DNA of 64,000 nt, taken from assembly GCA_023653115.1 (NCBI GenBank), contig JAMNXO010000001.1, positions 434,001 through 498,000 of the forward strand, given 5' to 3'. The translations under genes were made by a program, and so were the position numbers. The notes under the pieces are model-generated. The model worked only from the letters and a program-made list of their open reading frames with translations. It was not told the origin of the DNA and ran no database searches. Shown one piece after another: positions 1 through 10,762 of this stretch (the first letter of the stretch is position 1; each line of letters begins with the position of its first letter). The DNA is from Erythrobacter sp. Its GTDB lineage: Bacteria; Pseudomonadota; Alphaproteobacteria; Sphingomonadales; Sphingomonadaceae.

Positions 1-1
1 C

Positions 2-1213
2 GCGATCCGGCTGGTGGAAACCCCCGGCACCGCAGCTCCGCTGGCCTTCGGCGTGCTCGATCCGGTGATTGCGCTGCCGCCCGGCTTCATGGCGCTGCAT
101 GATCGCCGCGCGCGCGATCTGGCGCTGGCGCACGAGCTGGCGCACCATCGCGGGTGTGATCTGGTGATCAACGTGCTCGTCCAGCCGCTGTTCGCGCTGC
201 ATTGGTGGAACCCGCTTGGCCGCTATGGTTGGCTGGCGCTGCGGCGCGATCAGGAAGCGGCCTGCGATGCCCGCGTGATTGCCCGCGCCGATGCTGAAGA
301 GCGCGCCGCCTATGCTCTGCTGATTGCCCGCTTTGCCGCCACCCCCAACGCCGCACCCAACGCCGCGATCACAGCGCCGATGGCCTGTCCGGTGCTGGGC
401 GAGAAATCCATCATCGAACGTCTGAGGAGCCTGTCCATGTCCCATTCTTCCCCGCGCAACCGGATTGCCGGCGGCGCCGTCCTCGGGGCAGCGCTGCTGA
501 TCCTGCCGCTCACCGCCTCGATCAGCTATGCCGCCAGCGAAGCCGTGCAGGAAGTGCCCGAGCCGCCCGCTCCTCCGGCGCCGCCCGAAGCGCCTGATGC
601 CCCGCAGCCGCCCGAAGCGCCCACGCCGCCCGAGCCGCCGAAGGTTGTGATGTTAGGCGGCGACGAAGGCGAAGGTGATGCCAATGTCATCGTCACGGAA
701 CGGATTGAACGCGGCGAGGATGGCAAGGAGCGCAAGGTGCGCATCGTGCGCCGCCTCGCGCCGGGCCAGCAGCACCTGAGTGAAGCCGAGCACGCCGAAA
801 TGGAAGCGGCGCTCCACGAAGGCCTGGCAGAGGCCGACCGCGCGCTGGCTGATCTGCCGCGCACCATATCGGCCGCCATGGCCGATGCCGAAGCGGCGAT
901 GGCCGAAGCCCAGGCCGCACGCGGCGAGGCGGTTCGCGCCCGTGCCGAAGCCCGCGCTGCCAGTCGCACCCGCGTGATGATGCTCAAGGAATGCACCTCG
1001 GCCTTTGACGGCGAGGCGCAGGTCATCAAGGGCAAGGATGGCGCGCAAACCGTGATGATCTGCCAGCCGCGCATTGCCGCCACGGCCCGCCTCGGCCTGG
1101 AACAGGCGCGTGACGAGATCGCGCGCGACAAGGACATTCCCGAGGAAACCCGCAAGCAAGTCCTGCGCACGCTCGATGCCCAGATCGCGCGCTGGAAAGA
1201 AACGGAAGGCTGA
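2..1213 (+). CDS. M56 (BlaR1-like) membrane metallopeptidase, 5' end outside window
   Basis: The reading frame is open from the window edge, so the N-terminal membrane part is missing. The visible part holds a HELAH zinc-protease motif about 45 residues in, followed some 40 residues later by an RRDQEAACD stretch that can supply the third, glutamate ligand, as in the M56 family. A membrane segment follows (near GGAVLGAALLILPL), then a 30-residue Pro/Ala/Glu linker and a charged, alanine-rich C-terminus that could form a coiled coil. Known BlaR1 proteins end in a penicillin-binding sensor domain; none is seen here, so beta-lactam sensing should not be assumed. Family members usually sit beside a BlaI-type repressor, which would lie upstream of the window. 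The substrate is unknown. Confidence 0.85.
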   Translation, partial: AIRLVETPGTAAPLAFGVLDPVIALPPGFMALHDRRARDLALAHELAHHRGCDLVINVLVQPLFALHWWNPLGRYGWLALRRDQEAACDARVIARADAEERAAYALLIARFAATPNAAPNAAITAPMACPVLGEKSIIERLRSLSMSHSSPRNRIAGGAVLGAALLILPLTASISYAASEAVQEVPEPPAPPAPPEAPDAPQPPEAPTPPEPPKVVMLGGDEGEGDANVIVTERIERGEDGKERKVRIVRRLAPGQQHLSEAEHAEMEAALHEGLAEADRALADLPRTISAAMADAEAAMAEAQAARGEAVRARAEARAASRTRVMMLKECTSAFDGEAQVIKGKDGAQTVMICQPRIAATARLGLEQARDEIARDKDIPEETRKQVLRTLDAQIARWKETEG

Positions 1214-1219
1214 GCGGGC

Positions 1220-1738
1220 CTATTTGCCCTTGGGCGCTGGCTTGGGCCGCGCGGGATATTTGCACCCGCGGCCCAGACCCAAACCTTTCAGGAACCCGCG
1301 CCGCACCATTCCCGCAGTATAGGCGGCGCGCAGGGCGCGGTCGTTCTCGGCCGCGCCCGTCACTTCGCGCAGGATCCCGCGGAACGGCAAGAACGAGCCC
1401 ACCACGCTCTGCCCGATCCGGCCTTCGCTGAAGCGATCATTGCCGTCATCCGCAGCGATATCGTAGTCCGCGCCAAGCACGCTATCGAGCTCGGCAATAT
1501 CGGCGACGATCGCGTTGCAGTTTTTCAGCCGCGCAGTCTCGTAAGGCATCTCGACCGCGACCTTGAGCGCCGGGGGAATGTCGCGCCCGTCGATGTTGAG
1601 ATCGCGCAGCGGGGTCTTGGCAACCTCGGTAACATCGGGCTCGGGCATGGCCTGCGCCAGCAGCGGTGCGGGCGCGGCGAGCGCCAGCAGCAGGGCGAGC
1701 TTACGCCCCTTCGAAAAAGACGTCGCAGGCTGCATCAT
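1220..1738 (-). CDS. secreted protein of unknown function
   Basis: This 172-residue protein begins with a basic N-terminus and a hydrophobic run ending in LLAQAMPEP, a typical Sec signal peptide with a likely cleavage after AQA. The rest is soluble and ends in a basic, proline-rich tail with a single pair of late features (GRGCKYP, KPAPKGK). I recognise no domain. The start chosen is the first of two adjacent ATGs, preceded by GGAAAG. It overlaps the last 38 bases of the upstream zinc-peptidase gene, so the two are probably translated from one message. The coupling suggests a periplasmic partner or co-regulated protein, but no function can be assigned. Confidence 0.7.
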   Translation of the reverse strand: MMQPATSFSKGRKLALLLALAAPAPLLAQAMPEPDVTEVAKTPLRDLNIDGRDIPPALKVAVEMPYETARLKNCNAIVADIAELDSVLGADYDIAADDGNDRFSEGRIGQSVVGSFLPFRGILREVTGAAENDRALRAAYTAGMVRRGFLKGLGLGRGCKYPARPKPAPKGK

Positions 1739-2570
1739 TTTGGCTTTCCAATCCGAGCTTGAGCGCCGCCATGCGTTGGCGGCTGGTGCCGTGGGTAAAG
1801 CTCTCGGGATTGATGCGCTGTCCCGCCCCGCGTTGCAAGGTATCATCCCCGATGGCGCTGGCCGCAGCGAGGCCTTCTTCGAGATCGCCCGGCTCGATCC
1901 GATCACTGTTCTTGCCCGCCCACATCCCGGCATAGCAATCGGCCTGCAATTCCATTGCCACCTGCAGCTGGTTGGCGGCCGAAGGATTGCGCTGCTGGGC
2001 TTGCCTCACCTGATCGGACAATCCGGTGATGTTCTGGATGTGGTGACCATATTCATGCGCGATCACATAAAGCCGCGCGAAGTCTCCGCCGGTGCCCGAC
2101 ATCTGGGCAAGGCTGTCATAGAAGCTGGTGTCGATATAGATGCCCTTGTCCGCCGGGCAGTAGAATGGCCCCACCGCCGAGGTCGCGCTGCCGCAGCCCT
2201 GGGTGCTCACCTGTCCGTTGCGGTAGAGATCGAGCACCGGGCGTTCAAACCCGATGCGGTTGCGTTCAAAGGTCGCGGCCCAAGTGGCATTGAGGCTGGC
2301 GAGCGCGCCGCAGGCTTCGGTGGCGTAGGCGCTGGCGGCGCAGACCTCCTCCTCGCTCAGGTCGCTGCTGGTGCCGGCGGCGGGGGCGGCCTGTTGCTGG
2401 ATGCCCTCGACCATGCCGATGGTCTGCATCGGATCGAGCCCGAACACCACCGCGCCGATCAGCGCGATCACCAGCGTGCCGCAACCGATCCCGCCGGCGC
2501 GGCCCATTCCGCCGCCCCCGCCGCTGGATCGGACATCAATGTCGCCGCTGTCGAAAGGCCCGAGCTTCAT
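1701..2570 (-). CDS. ypfJ: YpfJ/KPN_02809-type neutral zinc metallopeptidase
   Basis: The 289-residue protein has a glycine-rich N-terminus, one membrane segment at about residues 29-45 and a C-terminal domain carrying HEYGHHIQN at about 172-180. That HEXXH motif and the total length fit the neutral zinc metallopeptidase (UPF0267/YpfJ) family, whose substrates are poorly known. A later Glu in the segment around MELQADCYAG probably completes the zinc site. The topology suggests an inner-membrane anchor with the catalytic domain in the periplasm. The next gene downstream overlaps its 3' end. Confidence 0.9.
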   Translation of the reverse strand: MKLGPFDSGDIDVRSSGGGGGMGRAGGIGCGTLVIALIGAVVFGLDPMQTIGMVEGIQQQAAPAAGTSSDLSEEEVCAASAYATEACGALASLNATWAATFERNRIGFERPVLDLYRNGQVSTQGCGSATSAVGPFYCPADKGIYIDTSFYDSLAQMSGTGGDFARLYVIAHEYGHHIQNITGLSDQVRQAQQRNPSAANQLQVAMELQADCYAGMWAGKNSDRIEPGDLEEGLAAASAIGDDTLQRGAGQRINPESFTHGTSRQRMAALKLGLESQNDAACDVFFEGA

Positions 2571-2665
2571 CCGTCATCCCCTTAGCCGTTCAAATCGCTG
2601 GACAGCCGCCGCGCGCGCGGCAAAAGCATGGGGCCAGCCGCATACAAGTGCAGGAGTTGCCGCCA

Positions 2666-3433
2666 ATGCTCAAGGGCCAGAATCTCGCCGGGAAGCGGGC
2701 GCTTGTCACCGGCTCGACCTCGGGGATCGGGTTGGCGGTGGCGCGCGCGCTCGCGGCGGAGGGCGCCGACGTGGTGCTCAACGGCTTTGGCGAGGCGCAA
2801 GCCATCGCCCAGCTGTGCGAGGAACTGGGCGCCAGCTATAATGGCGCCAACCTGATGGACGCCCCCGCGATCACCGCGATGATGGCTGAAATCGGCCCGA
2901 TCGACATCCTCGTGAACAATGCCGGGATGCAGCACGTCGCGCCGGTCGAGGATTTTCCGCCCGAAAAGTGGGACGCGATACTGGCGCTCAATCTGACCGC
3001 GGCGTTCCACACCACGCGCCTTGCGGTGCCGGGGATGAAGGCGAAGGGCTGGGGCCGGATCATCAACACCGCCAGCGCCCATTCGCTCGCCGCCTCGCCG
3101 TTCAAGAGCGCCTATGTCGCGGCCAAGCACGGGCTGGCAGGTTTCACCAAGACCATCGCGCTGGAACTGGCCACTCACGGGATCACCGCCAACTGCATTT
3201 CTCCGGGCTATGTCTGGACCCCGCTGGTGGAGAACCAGATCCCCGACACCATGGCCGCGCGCGGGATGACCCGCGAGGCGGTGATCAACGACGTGCTGCT
3301 CGCCAAGCAACCGACCAAGAGCTTTGTCCTGCCCGAGGATGTCGCGGCGATGGCGGTGTTCCTGTGCGGCGATGCCGCGCGCAACATTACCGGCGCCAAT
3401 TACAGCATCGATGGGGGCTGGACCGCCGAATGA
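2666..3433 (+). CDS. 3-hydroxybutyrate dehydrogenase (SDR family)
   Basis: A 255-residue classical short-chain dehydrogenase: the NAD-binding TGSTSGIG at about 15-22, NNAG at about 84-87, and catalytic Ser138, Tyr150 and Lys154 (S...YVAAK). The MQHVAPVEDFP stretch and the C-terminal SIDGGWTAE end are typical of bacterial 3-hydroxybutyrate dehydrogenases, which interconvert 3-hydroxybutyrate and acetoacetate in ketone and polyhydroxybutyrate metabolism. I chose the ATG with an AGGAG ten bases upstream over an in-frame GTG at 2648. Its stop overlaps the start of the next gene (ATGA), so the two are translationally coupled. A related SDR specificity cannot be excluded. Confidence 0.88.
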   Translation: MLKGQNLAGKRALVTGSTSGIGLAVARALAAEGADVVLNGFGEAQAIAQLCEELGASYNGANLMDAPAITAMMAEIGPIDILVNNAGMQHVAPVEDFPPEKWDAILALNLTAAFHTTRLAVPGMKAKGWGRIINTASAHSLAASPFKSAYVAAKHGLAGFTKTIALELATHGITANCISPGYVWTPLVENQIPDTMAARGMTREAVINDVLLAKQPTKSFVLPEDVAAMAVFLCGDAARNITGANYSIDGGWTAE

Positions 3434-4935
3434 GCCTGCGCCGCGCCCGGCTGCTGGTGACATTGCTGGCGGGCCTGCTGCTGGCCGCCTGCGCACGCGC
3501 ACCGATCGCCAGCCTGCCGCCCGACGAGCGGATCGGGATCGCGCAGCGTCTGAACGCCGATATCGCTATGCTGGCGAGCGACGATTTTGCCGGGCGCAAG
3601 CCGGGCACCCCGGGCGAGGACAAGACGCTCGCCTATCTCGAACAGCGCTTTGCCGAGGCCGGGCTGGTGTCGGGCACCGGCGATCCGGGCAGCTATTGGC
3701 GGATGCCGGTCGATCTGGTCTCGGCGCGGCCGCTTGGCGGACAGCTGATGCTGGCGCAGGGGCGCAATGCGCTGGTGGTGCCGTCGGAGGATGGCGTGGT
3801 CATCACCCGCCGCCGCCGCGCGCTAGCCGCAGGTGGCCCTGCGACCGGAGTGCCGGTGGTGTTTGTCGGGCGCGGCGATCATCCGGTGACGCCCGAGGTT
3901 GTCGCTGGCGCAGTGGTGGTGCTGCTCGGCGAGGGAGGGCCGGTTCCGGCACGCCTGGACGAAAGCCTGCGCCAGCGCGCCACGGCTGTGCTGACGGTGC
4001 TGCCCGATGCGTCCGCGATTGCGGCCGTGCGCGCAAGGCTGGAGCGCGAGCGGGTGCAACTGGCGCGCGACGAGGTCGATACGCTTTCGGCCTATGTCAC
4101 CGATGCAGCGCTGGCCAAGGTGCTGGGCGAGGCCAATTGGTCGCGGCTCAAGGACCATGCGAGCGACGCCGATTTCACCCCGATCGAGATCAAGCTGGCG
4201 ATCAGTCTGGAAGCGACCGCGGATCGGCGCGAGTTTTCCAGCGCCAATGTGGTTGGCATGATCCCCGGGCAGGTGCCGGGATCGGGCGCGGTGCTTCTGC
4301 TGGCGCATTGGGACCATCTGGGCGAATGCGGCCCGCCCGGGGCGACCGACCGGATCTGCAACGGCGCGGTTGATAATGCCAGCGGGCTGGCGGTGATGAT
4401 CGAGGTGGCGCGGCGCCTGAAAGCGGGGCCGGCGCTCGATCGCGATGTTTACGTGCTGGCGACCAGCGCCGAGGAGGCCGGGCTGCTCGGCGCGCGCGCT
4501 TTTGTCACAGCGCCGCCTCTTCCGCTCGCAAGCGTGGTGGCGGCGTTCAATCTCGATATGCTGGCGCTTGCTCCGGCGGGCGCTCCGGTGGGCTTTATCG
4601 GCGAGGGCCGCACGCCGCTTGATCCCGTAATCCTCGCCGAGATCGCGCGCAGCGGGCGCACCACCGGCGACAAGGCGCTGGCGGATAGCTTCCTGGCGCG
4701 GCAGGATGGCTGGGTGCTGCTTGAACAGGGTGTGCCCACAGTGCTGCTGTCGAGCGCCTTCGGATCGCGCCCCCTGCTGCGGCCCTTCCTCGACAGCGGA
4801 TACCACCGCGCCAATGATGATGCCGAGGGGGTGGAACTGGGCGGCGCGATCGATGATCTGCTGCTTCACGAGGCGCTGGTGCGGATATTTGCCGATACCG
4901 CACGCTACCCGCCCCCGCAGCCGGTGCAGCCTTAG
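3430..4935 (+). CDS. M28 family peptidase, predicted lipoprotein
   Basis: A 501-residue protein whose N-terminus (LLAGLLLAAC, Cys21) is a lipoprotein signal. The C-terminal half carries the M28 di-zinc site: HWDH at about 293-296, GAVDNASG with Asp315, the SAEEAGLLG pair of glutamates at 348-349, FNLDM, and a late YHRANDD histidine. The region between the signal and the catalytic core resembles the protease-associated insert common in this family. M28 enzymes remove N-terminal amino acids from peptides; a periplasmic or outer-membrane-bound role in peptide scavenging is likely. The start codon overlaps the stop of the dehydrogenase gene. Confidence 0.9.
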   Translation: MSLRRARLLVTLLAGLLLAACARAPIASLPPDERIGIAQRLNADIAMLASDDFAGRKPGTPGEDKTLAYLEQRFAEAGLVSGTGDPGSYWRMPVDLVSARPLGGQLMLAQGRNALVVPSEDGVVITRRRRALAAGGPATGVPVVFVGRGDHPVTPEVVAGAVVVLLGEGGPVPARLDESLRQRATAVLTVLPDASAIAAVRARLERERVQLARDEVDTLSAYVTDAALAKVLGEANWSRLKDHASDADFTPIEIKLAISLEATADRREFSSANVVGMIPGQVPGSGAVLLLAHWDHLGECGPPGATDRICNGAVDNASGLAVMIEVARRLKAGPALDRDVYVLATSAEEAGLLGARAFVTAPPLPLASVVAAFNLDMLALAPAGAPVGFIGEGRTPLDPVILAEIARSGRTTGDKALADSFLARQDGWVLLEQGVPTVLLSSAFGSRPLLRPFLDSGYHRANDDAEGVELGGAIDDLLLHEALVRIFADTARYPPPQPVQP

Positions 4936-6486
<1,551 letters not shown>

Positions 6487-6495
6487 GCCCCGTTC

Positions 6496-7674
6496 ATGAT
6501 CCCCGCTGCACGCGTGCAGGCGGCGATCGAGCTGCTCGACATGATCATTCCGGCCGCGCGAGGGAAAGGTGCGCCGGCAGACCGCATCATCGCCGACTAT
6601 TTCCGCGCCCGCCGCTATGCCGGTTCCAAGGACCGGCGCGCTGTGCGCGATCTGGTCTACCAGGCGATCCGCCTGTGCGGCCCGGTGCCCGCCAGCGGGC
6701 GTGCCGCGATGCTGGCGGTGGCCACGCAGGACCCCGCAATTGCCGCGCTGTTCGATGGCTCGCCGCATGGCCCTGCTGCGCGCGGGCCGAGCGAAGAGGC
6801 GGCCAAGACTGGTCTTGCCCCCAAATGGCTCGCCGCCGCGCTGCGCGGCTCGGGGCTGGGCGGGCCGGAGATTGCCGCGATGCTGGGCCGCGCGCCGCTC
6901 GATATCCGGGTCAATGCGCTGAAAGCCGATCGCGCGACTATCGTGCTGCCGGAAGCGGGCGAGCCGCTCGCCGCTGCGCAGGGCCTGCGCTTTGCCTCTG
7001 GCACGCAGGTCGAACAGTGGGAGGCCTATGCCGACGGGCTGATCGAAGTGCAGGATCTCGGCAGCCAGCTGATCATCGAGGCGCTGCCGATTGCGCCCGG
7101 CGACACCATCATCGATCTGTGCGCAGGCGGCGGCGGCAAGACGCTGGCGCTGGCTGCGCGGCTCGGCAATGCGGCCAGCATTATCGCAGCCGACACCGAC
7201 AAGCGGCGGCTGGGCAATCTTGCCCCGCGCGCCGCCCGCGCAGGCGCCGCGATTGATCAGATCGTGCTGCTTGATCCGGACCGCGAGATGCAGGCGCTGG
7301 GCGGCTTTGCGGGTAAGGCCGATCACGTGCTGGTCGATGCACCATGTTCGGGCAGCGGCACGTGGCGGCGCAGCCCGGAAGGGCGCTGGCGGCTTGATCC
7401 GGCCGAACTTGCGCGGCTTAATGCCCTGCAGGATCACGTTCTGGATGTGGCGGCGCAGTTGGTGCGGCCCGGCGGGAGCGTGGCTTTTGTCACCTGTTCG
7501 CTGCTCGATGCCGAGGGCGCAGATCGGATTACCGCCTTCCTCACCCGCCATCCCGGCTGGCGCACCGATCCCGTCACGCTCCCGCTCGGGCGCCCGCGCG
7601 GGGCTGGTTGGCGGCTCGATCCGCTCCATGACGGGACGGATGGTTTTTTCATCGCCTGTCTGCGTTCACCGTGA
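6496..7674 (+). CDS. RsmB/NOP-family 16S rRNA (cytosine-C5) methyltransferase
   Basis: The 392-residue protein has a short NusB-like helical N-terminus (to about residue 80) and a C-terminal Rossmann methyltransferase domain with the SAM motif DLCAGGGGKTLALA. The two cysteines used by RNA m5C methyltransferases are present: DAPCSGSGTWRR and VTCSLLD. This places it in the RsmB/Sun (Fmu) group that methylates 16S rRNA C967 in E. coli; the exact target here is inferred. It follows guaB closely and probably shares its transcript. Confidence 0.92.
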   Translation: MIPAARVQAAIELLDMIIPAARGKGAPADRIIADYFRARRYAGSKDRRAVRDLVYQAIRLCGPVPASGRAAMLAVATQDPAIAALFDGSPHGPAARGPSEEAAKTGLAPKWLAAALRGSGLGGPEIAAMLGRAPLDIRVNALKADRATIVLPEAGEPLAAAQGLRFASGTQVEQWEAYADGLIEVQDLGSQLIIEALPIAPGDTIIDLCAGGGGKTLALAARLGNAASIIAADTDKRRLGNLAPRAARAGAAIDQIVLLDPDREMQALGGFAGKADHVLVDAPCSGSGTWRRSPEGRWRLDPAELARLNALQDHVLDVAAQLVRPGGSVAFVTCSLLDAEGADRITAFLTRHPGWRTDPVTLPLGRPRGAGWRLDPLHDGTDGFFIACLRSP

Positions 7675-7736
7675 TAGCTTAGTCCGCTATGACCCAGCCT
7701 TCCGGTTCCCGGTCTCAAGCACTGAAGGAGCTTTTG

Positions 7737-8237
7737 ATGCGTTTTGCGCCTGCTGCCGCCGCCCTGTCGCTGTGTCTTGCCATGACGGCGAGCGTGCTCA
7801 GCGCTGGCCCGGGCGCAGCGCCCGATCCGCGCGCGGCAGCCCTGATCGCACAGGGCCGCGCCTCGCTCGAAGCGGGCGAATCGCAGGCCGCGATTGACGC
7901 ATTCGAAGCCGCGCTGGCGGTTGATCCGGGCCATACGCCGATCTTCATCAACCTTGCCGAAGCGGCGCGCCAGCAGGGCTTGCAGGGCAAGGCGATCCGT
8001 TACTACCGCGAGGCGCTGGAGCGTGATCCGGGCAACTTTGCCGCGATTTCGGGCGAAGGCGCGGCGCTGGTGGAAAAGGGCGCGCTCGAAAAGGCCAAGC
8101 GCAATCTTGCCAAGCTGCAATCGCTGTGCGGCGATGCCTGCCCTGAAACCGTGGCGCTGCAAGGCTCGATTGCTCGCGGCCCCTCGGCCCGGCTGGCGGC
8201 GGACAGCAGCGCGGACAAAGGCCCTGCGAGCAACTAG
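7737..8237 (+). CDS. exported tetratricopeptide-repeat protein
   Basis: A 166-residue protein with an N-terminal signal peptide (ALSLCLAMTASVLSA) and two to three TPR units between roughly residues 35 and 120, for example ALAVDPGHTPIFINLAEAAR and ALERDPGNFAAI. The start is set by a perfect AAGGAG six bases before the ATG; an in-frame ATG at 7689 lacks a ribosome site. TPR proteins act as periplasmic scaffolds. The partner is unknown. Its stop is two bases from the stop of the convergent rppH gene. Confidence 0.85.
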   Translation: MRFAPAAAALSLCLAMTASVLSAGPGAAPDPRAAALIAQGRASLEAGESQAAIDAFEAALAVDPGHTPIFINLAEAARQQGLQGKAIRYYREALERDPGNFAAISGEGAALVEKGALEKAKRNLAKLQSLCGDACPETVALQGSIARGPSARLAADSSADKGPASN

Positions 8238-8239
8238 GC

Positions 8240-8719
8240 TCAAATCAGCGGGCCGAACTCCGCGACCAATGCTTCATAGACATCGCGTTTGAACGGCACG
8301 ATCAGCTCGGGCAGCTGCGCGGGCGCGATCCAGCGCCATTCGTTGAACTCGGGCGGATCATGCGCTTCGAGGTTGATGTCGGCGTCGGTGCCGAGAAACC
8401 GGCCGAGGAACCAGTATTGCTCCTGCCCGCGATATTTGCCCTTCCACACCTTGCCCAGCAATTCGGGCGGCAGATCGTAGAGGAAGGGCTGCGATCCTTG
8501 TGCGATGATCTTCACGAGGTGCGGCGCGACGCCGATTTCCTCTTCAAGCTCGCGCAGCGCGGCGTCTTGCACATCCTCGCCCTTGTCGATCCCGCCTTGC
8601 GGCATCTGCCAGAAGCCACGCGCTGACGGATCGATCCGCTGGCCGACGAACACCAGCCCTTGCGCGTTCACCAGCATGAAGCCCGCGCAGGGGCGATAGG
8701 GCAGGCCTTCGGGGCTCAT
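8240..8719 (-). CDS. rppH: RNA pyrophosphohydrolase (Nudix)
   Basis: A 159-residue Nudix hydrolase. The Nudix box is complete: GGIDKGEDVQDAALRELEEE followed by IG. The N-terminus (YRPCAGFMLVN) and the FWQMPQGGID context identify RppH, which removes pyrophosphate from the 5' end of mRNAs and starts their decay. The KYRGQEQYWFLGRF segment is also conserved in RppH. The start overlaps the last bases of the upstream esterase gene by four, so the two are probably translated together. Confidence 0.96.
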   Translation of the reverse strand: MSPEGLPYRPCAGFMLVNAQGLVFVGQRIDPSARGFWQMPQGGIDKGEDVQDAALRELEEEIGVAPHLVKIIAQGSQPFLYDLPPELLGKVWKGKYRGQEQYWFLGRFLGTDADINLEAHDPPEFNEWRWIAPAQLPELIVPFKRDVYEALVAEFGPLI

Positions 8720-9666
8720 GCGGGGCTGCCCAGCATGAAGCGCATTGCGGCGATGATGCGTTCGAGATCCTTCTGCGTGCTCGGCACCATCTGGCGCAGA
8801 TTGGTGAAGCTGTGCGTCACCCCGCGCATTTCGAGGAACACGCAGTCGCGCCCGGCATCGACCAGCGCGTGCGCATAGGCGCGGCCCGAATCGCGGATCG
8901 GATCCAAGCTGGCGGTGACGACGATGGTGGGCGGCGCGTTGCTGTGATCGCCCAGGATCGGGAAGCCGCGCGCATCGCTCCGGTCAGCCCCGTAGGCGGC
9001 ATCGAAGAAGGCCATGGTGTCAGCAGTGAGCAGGAAGCCTTCGGAAAAAGCCGCCATGCTGGCCGAGCCGTTCGCGTCAGCCACCAGCGGGAAGATCGGC
9101 ACTTGCAGTACCACGGGGACGGCCGCCGGATTCGCGCCCAGCAATTGCGGGATGACGACCGCGGCATTGCCCCCGGCGCTATCGCCGATGGTGATGATGC
9201 CGGAGGCTTCGCGGCCAAGTTCTGCGGGACTGCCGGCCACCCAGCGGGTCGCCGCCTCGCAATCGAGGATCGCGGCGGGGAAGGGCGCTTCGGGCGCGAG
9301 CGCGTAATGCACCGCGACCAGCGGCAGATCGATCAGCGCAGCAATCTCGGTGCAGAGCGCGTGGTGGGTGTCGAGATCACCGATCACGAACCCGCCGCCA
9401 TGATAGAACATCACCACCGGCGAGGCCGCGTCGCGGCTCTCGCGTGCGTCGTAGAGCCGCAGCGGAATGTCGCCGTTCGGGCCGGGGCAGGCCAGATCGC
9501 GGATCACCGGCAGCGCGCGGGCGGGGCGGTCGGCGATGCCGTGCATCTTGATGTAGGACTGGCGCGCCTCTTCCAGCGTCATGTCGACCATCTTCGGCCC
9601 GTTCACCTGCGCCATCATGTCGAGGAAGGCTTTCATGTCGGGTCGGATGTATGGCGCGTCGGTCAT
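8716..9666 (-). CDS. alpha/beta hydrolase of the HSL (lipase/esterase) family
   Basis: The 316-residue protein shows the hormone-sensitive-lipase signatures: the oxyanion motif HGGGF, nucleophile elbow GDSAGGN, and C-terminal Asp (DPIRDSG) and His (GVTHSF) of the catalytic triad. No signal peptide is seen, so it is probably cytoplasmic. Such enzymes cleave short- or medium-chain esters; the natural substrate cannot be told. The gene is upstream of rppH with a 4-base overlap. Confidence 0.9.
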   Translation of the reverse strand: MTDAPYIRPDMKAFLDMMAQVNGPKMVDMTLEEARQSYIKMHGIADRPARALPVIRDLACPGPNGDIPLRLYDARESRDAASPVVMFYHGGGFVIGDLDTHHALCTEIAALIDLPLVAVHYALAPEAPFPAAILDCEAATRWVAGSPAELGREASGIITIGDSAGGNAAVVIPQLLGANPAAVPVVLQVPIFPLVADANGSASMAAFSEGFLLTADTMAFFDAAYGADRSDARGFPILGDHSNAPPTIVVTASLDPIRDSGRAYAHALVDAGRDCVFLEMRGVTHSFTNLRQMVPSTQKDLERIIAAMRFMLGSPA

Positions 9667-9777
9667 TGGGTGTGTCTCTCTCCGGTATCTTTGGCGGTGC
9701 GATAGGCGAGGGCGGGCGGAACCGCCAAGAGCTTTTCCACTCGCTTGGACGCGCGCGCCGCGCTAGCCTGCAAAGCG

Positions 9778-10758
9778 ATGGACAATCTGACACATAGCCT
9801 TGTCGGCGCGGTGCTGGGGCAGGCGGGGCTGAAGCGCACCACGGGCCTTGCCATGCCTGCACTGATCATCGGGGCGAACCTGCCGGACGTGGACGCGGCG
9901 TGCTTTTTCTGGCTGGAGGGCACCGAGCACCTCGCCTTCCGCCGCGGCATCACCCACGGCCCGCCCGCGGTGGTGCTGCTGCCCTTGATCTTGGCGGGGC
10001 TGCTGTGGGGCTGGGACCGCTGGCAGACGCGGCGCGGGACGCGGCCGGAGGCGCGGCTGCCGGTGCGGTTTGGCTGGCTTTACGCGATGGCGTTTATCGG
10101 CTGCCTCAGCCACCCGTTTTTCGACTGGCTCAACGTCTACGGCATCCGCCTGCTGGAGCCGTTCTCCTCGCAATGGTTCTACGGCGATACGCTGTTCATC
10201 ATCGACGTGTGGCTATGGGCGGTGCTGATCGGCAGCGTCTGGTGGTCGCGGCGGCGGGAGAAGGCGGGGGTCGATTGGGTGCGGCCTGCGCGGGTGGGGA
10301 TTGCGGTGGGGTTGGCGTATATCGGGCTGAATTGGGGCATTTCGCAGGTTGAGCGCGAAAGGGTGGCCGAAACGCTCCCTTATCTCGAATGCACGGATAC
10401 GGCAGTGTCATGCGACTGGACGGTGATTGCCTCGCCGGTGCCGCTGGTCCCGTGGCAGCGTGAGATGATTACGACTTATGGCGATGGTCAGTGGTCGGTC
10501 AGCTCGGGTTCGGTCGGAAACTGCAATGTCTGGAGAGCGATGGAAAGCGCACGCGGGAGCCCGCAAGCCGACGCCTTCCTGTTCTGGTCACGGGCTCCCT
10601 TTGCCGAGAGGGCGCCGGATGGTTCGGTGATCTTACGCGATGCTCGCTTTACTGATCCGCGCGTGTTGGACCGGTTTTCGGTTTCATTGCCGGGTGTGGC
10701 GTGCATTCCGCTCCATCAAAGTCCAGTGATCGATTTGCCGGAACCAGCCGCCCCCTAA
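9778..10758 (+). CDS. YdjM-like membrane-bound metal-dependent hydrolase (DUF457)
   Basis: The 326-residue protein opens with MDNLTHSLVGA, contains LPDVDA and RRGITHG, and has several membrane segments in its first 190 residues, as in the YdjM/DUF457 family of putative membrane-bound hydrolases with conserved His and Asp residues. The C-terminal 130 residues (after about 195) are soluble and hold a possible disulphide pair (LECTDTAVSCDW). The last third of the gene is visibly less GC-rich than the first part. Function in cells is unknown. Start chosen at the ATG that gives the conserved MDNLTHS. Confidence 0.85.
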   Translation: MDNLTHSLVGAVLGQAGLKRTTGLAMPALIIGANLPDVDAACFFWLEGTEHLAFRRGITHGPPAVVLLPLILAGLLWGWDRWQTRRGTRPEARLPVRFGWLYAMAFIGCLSHPFFDWLNVYGIRLLEPFSSQWFYGDTLFIIDVWLWAVLIGSVWWSRRREKAGVDWVRPARVGIAVGLAYIGLNWGISQVERERVAETLPYLECTDTAVSCDWTVIASPVPLVPWQREMITTYGDGQWSVSSGSVGNCNVWRAMESARGSPQADAFLFWSRAPFAERAPDGSVILRDARFTDPRVLDRFSVSLPGVACIPLHQSPVIDLPEPAAP

Positions 10759-10762
10759 TTCT

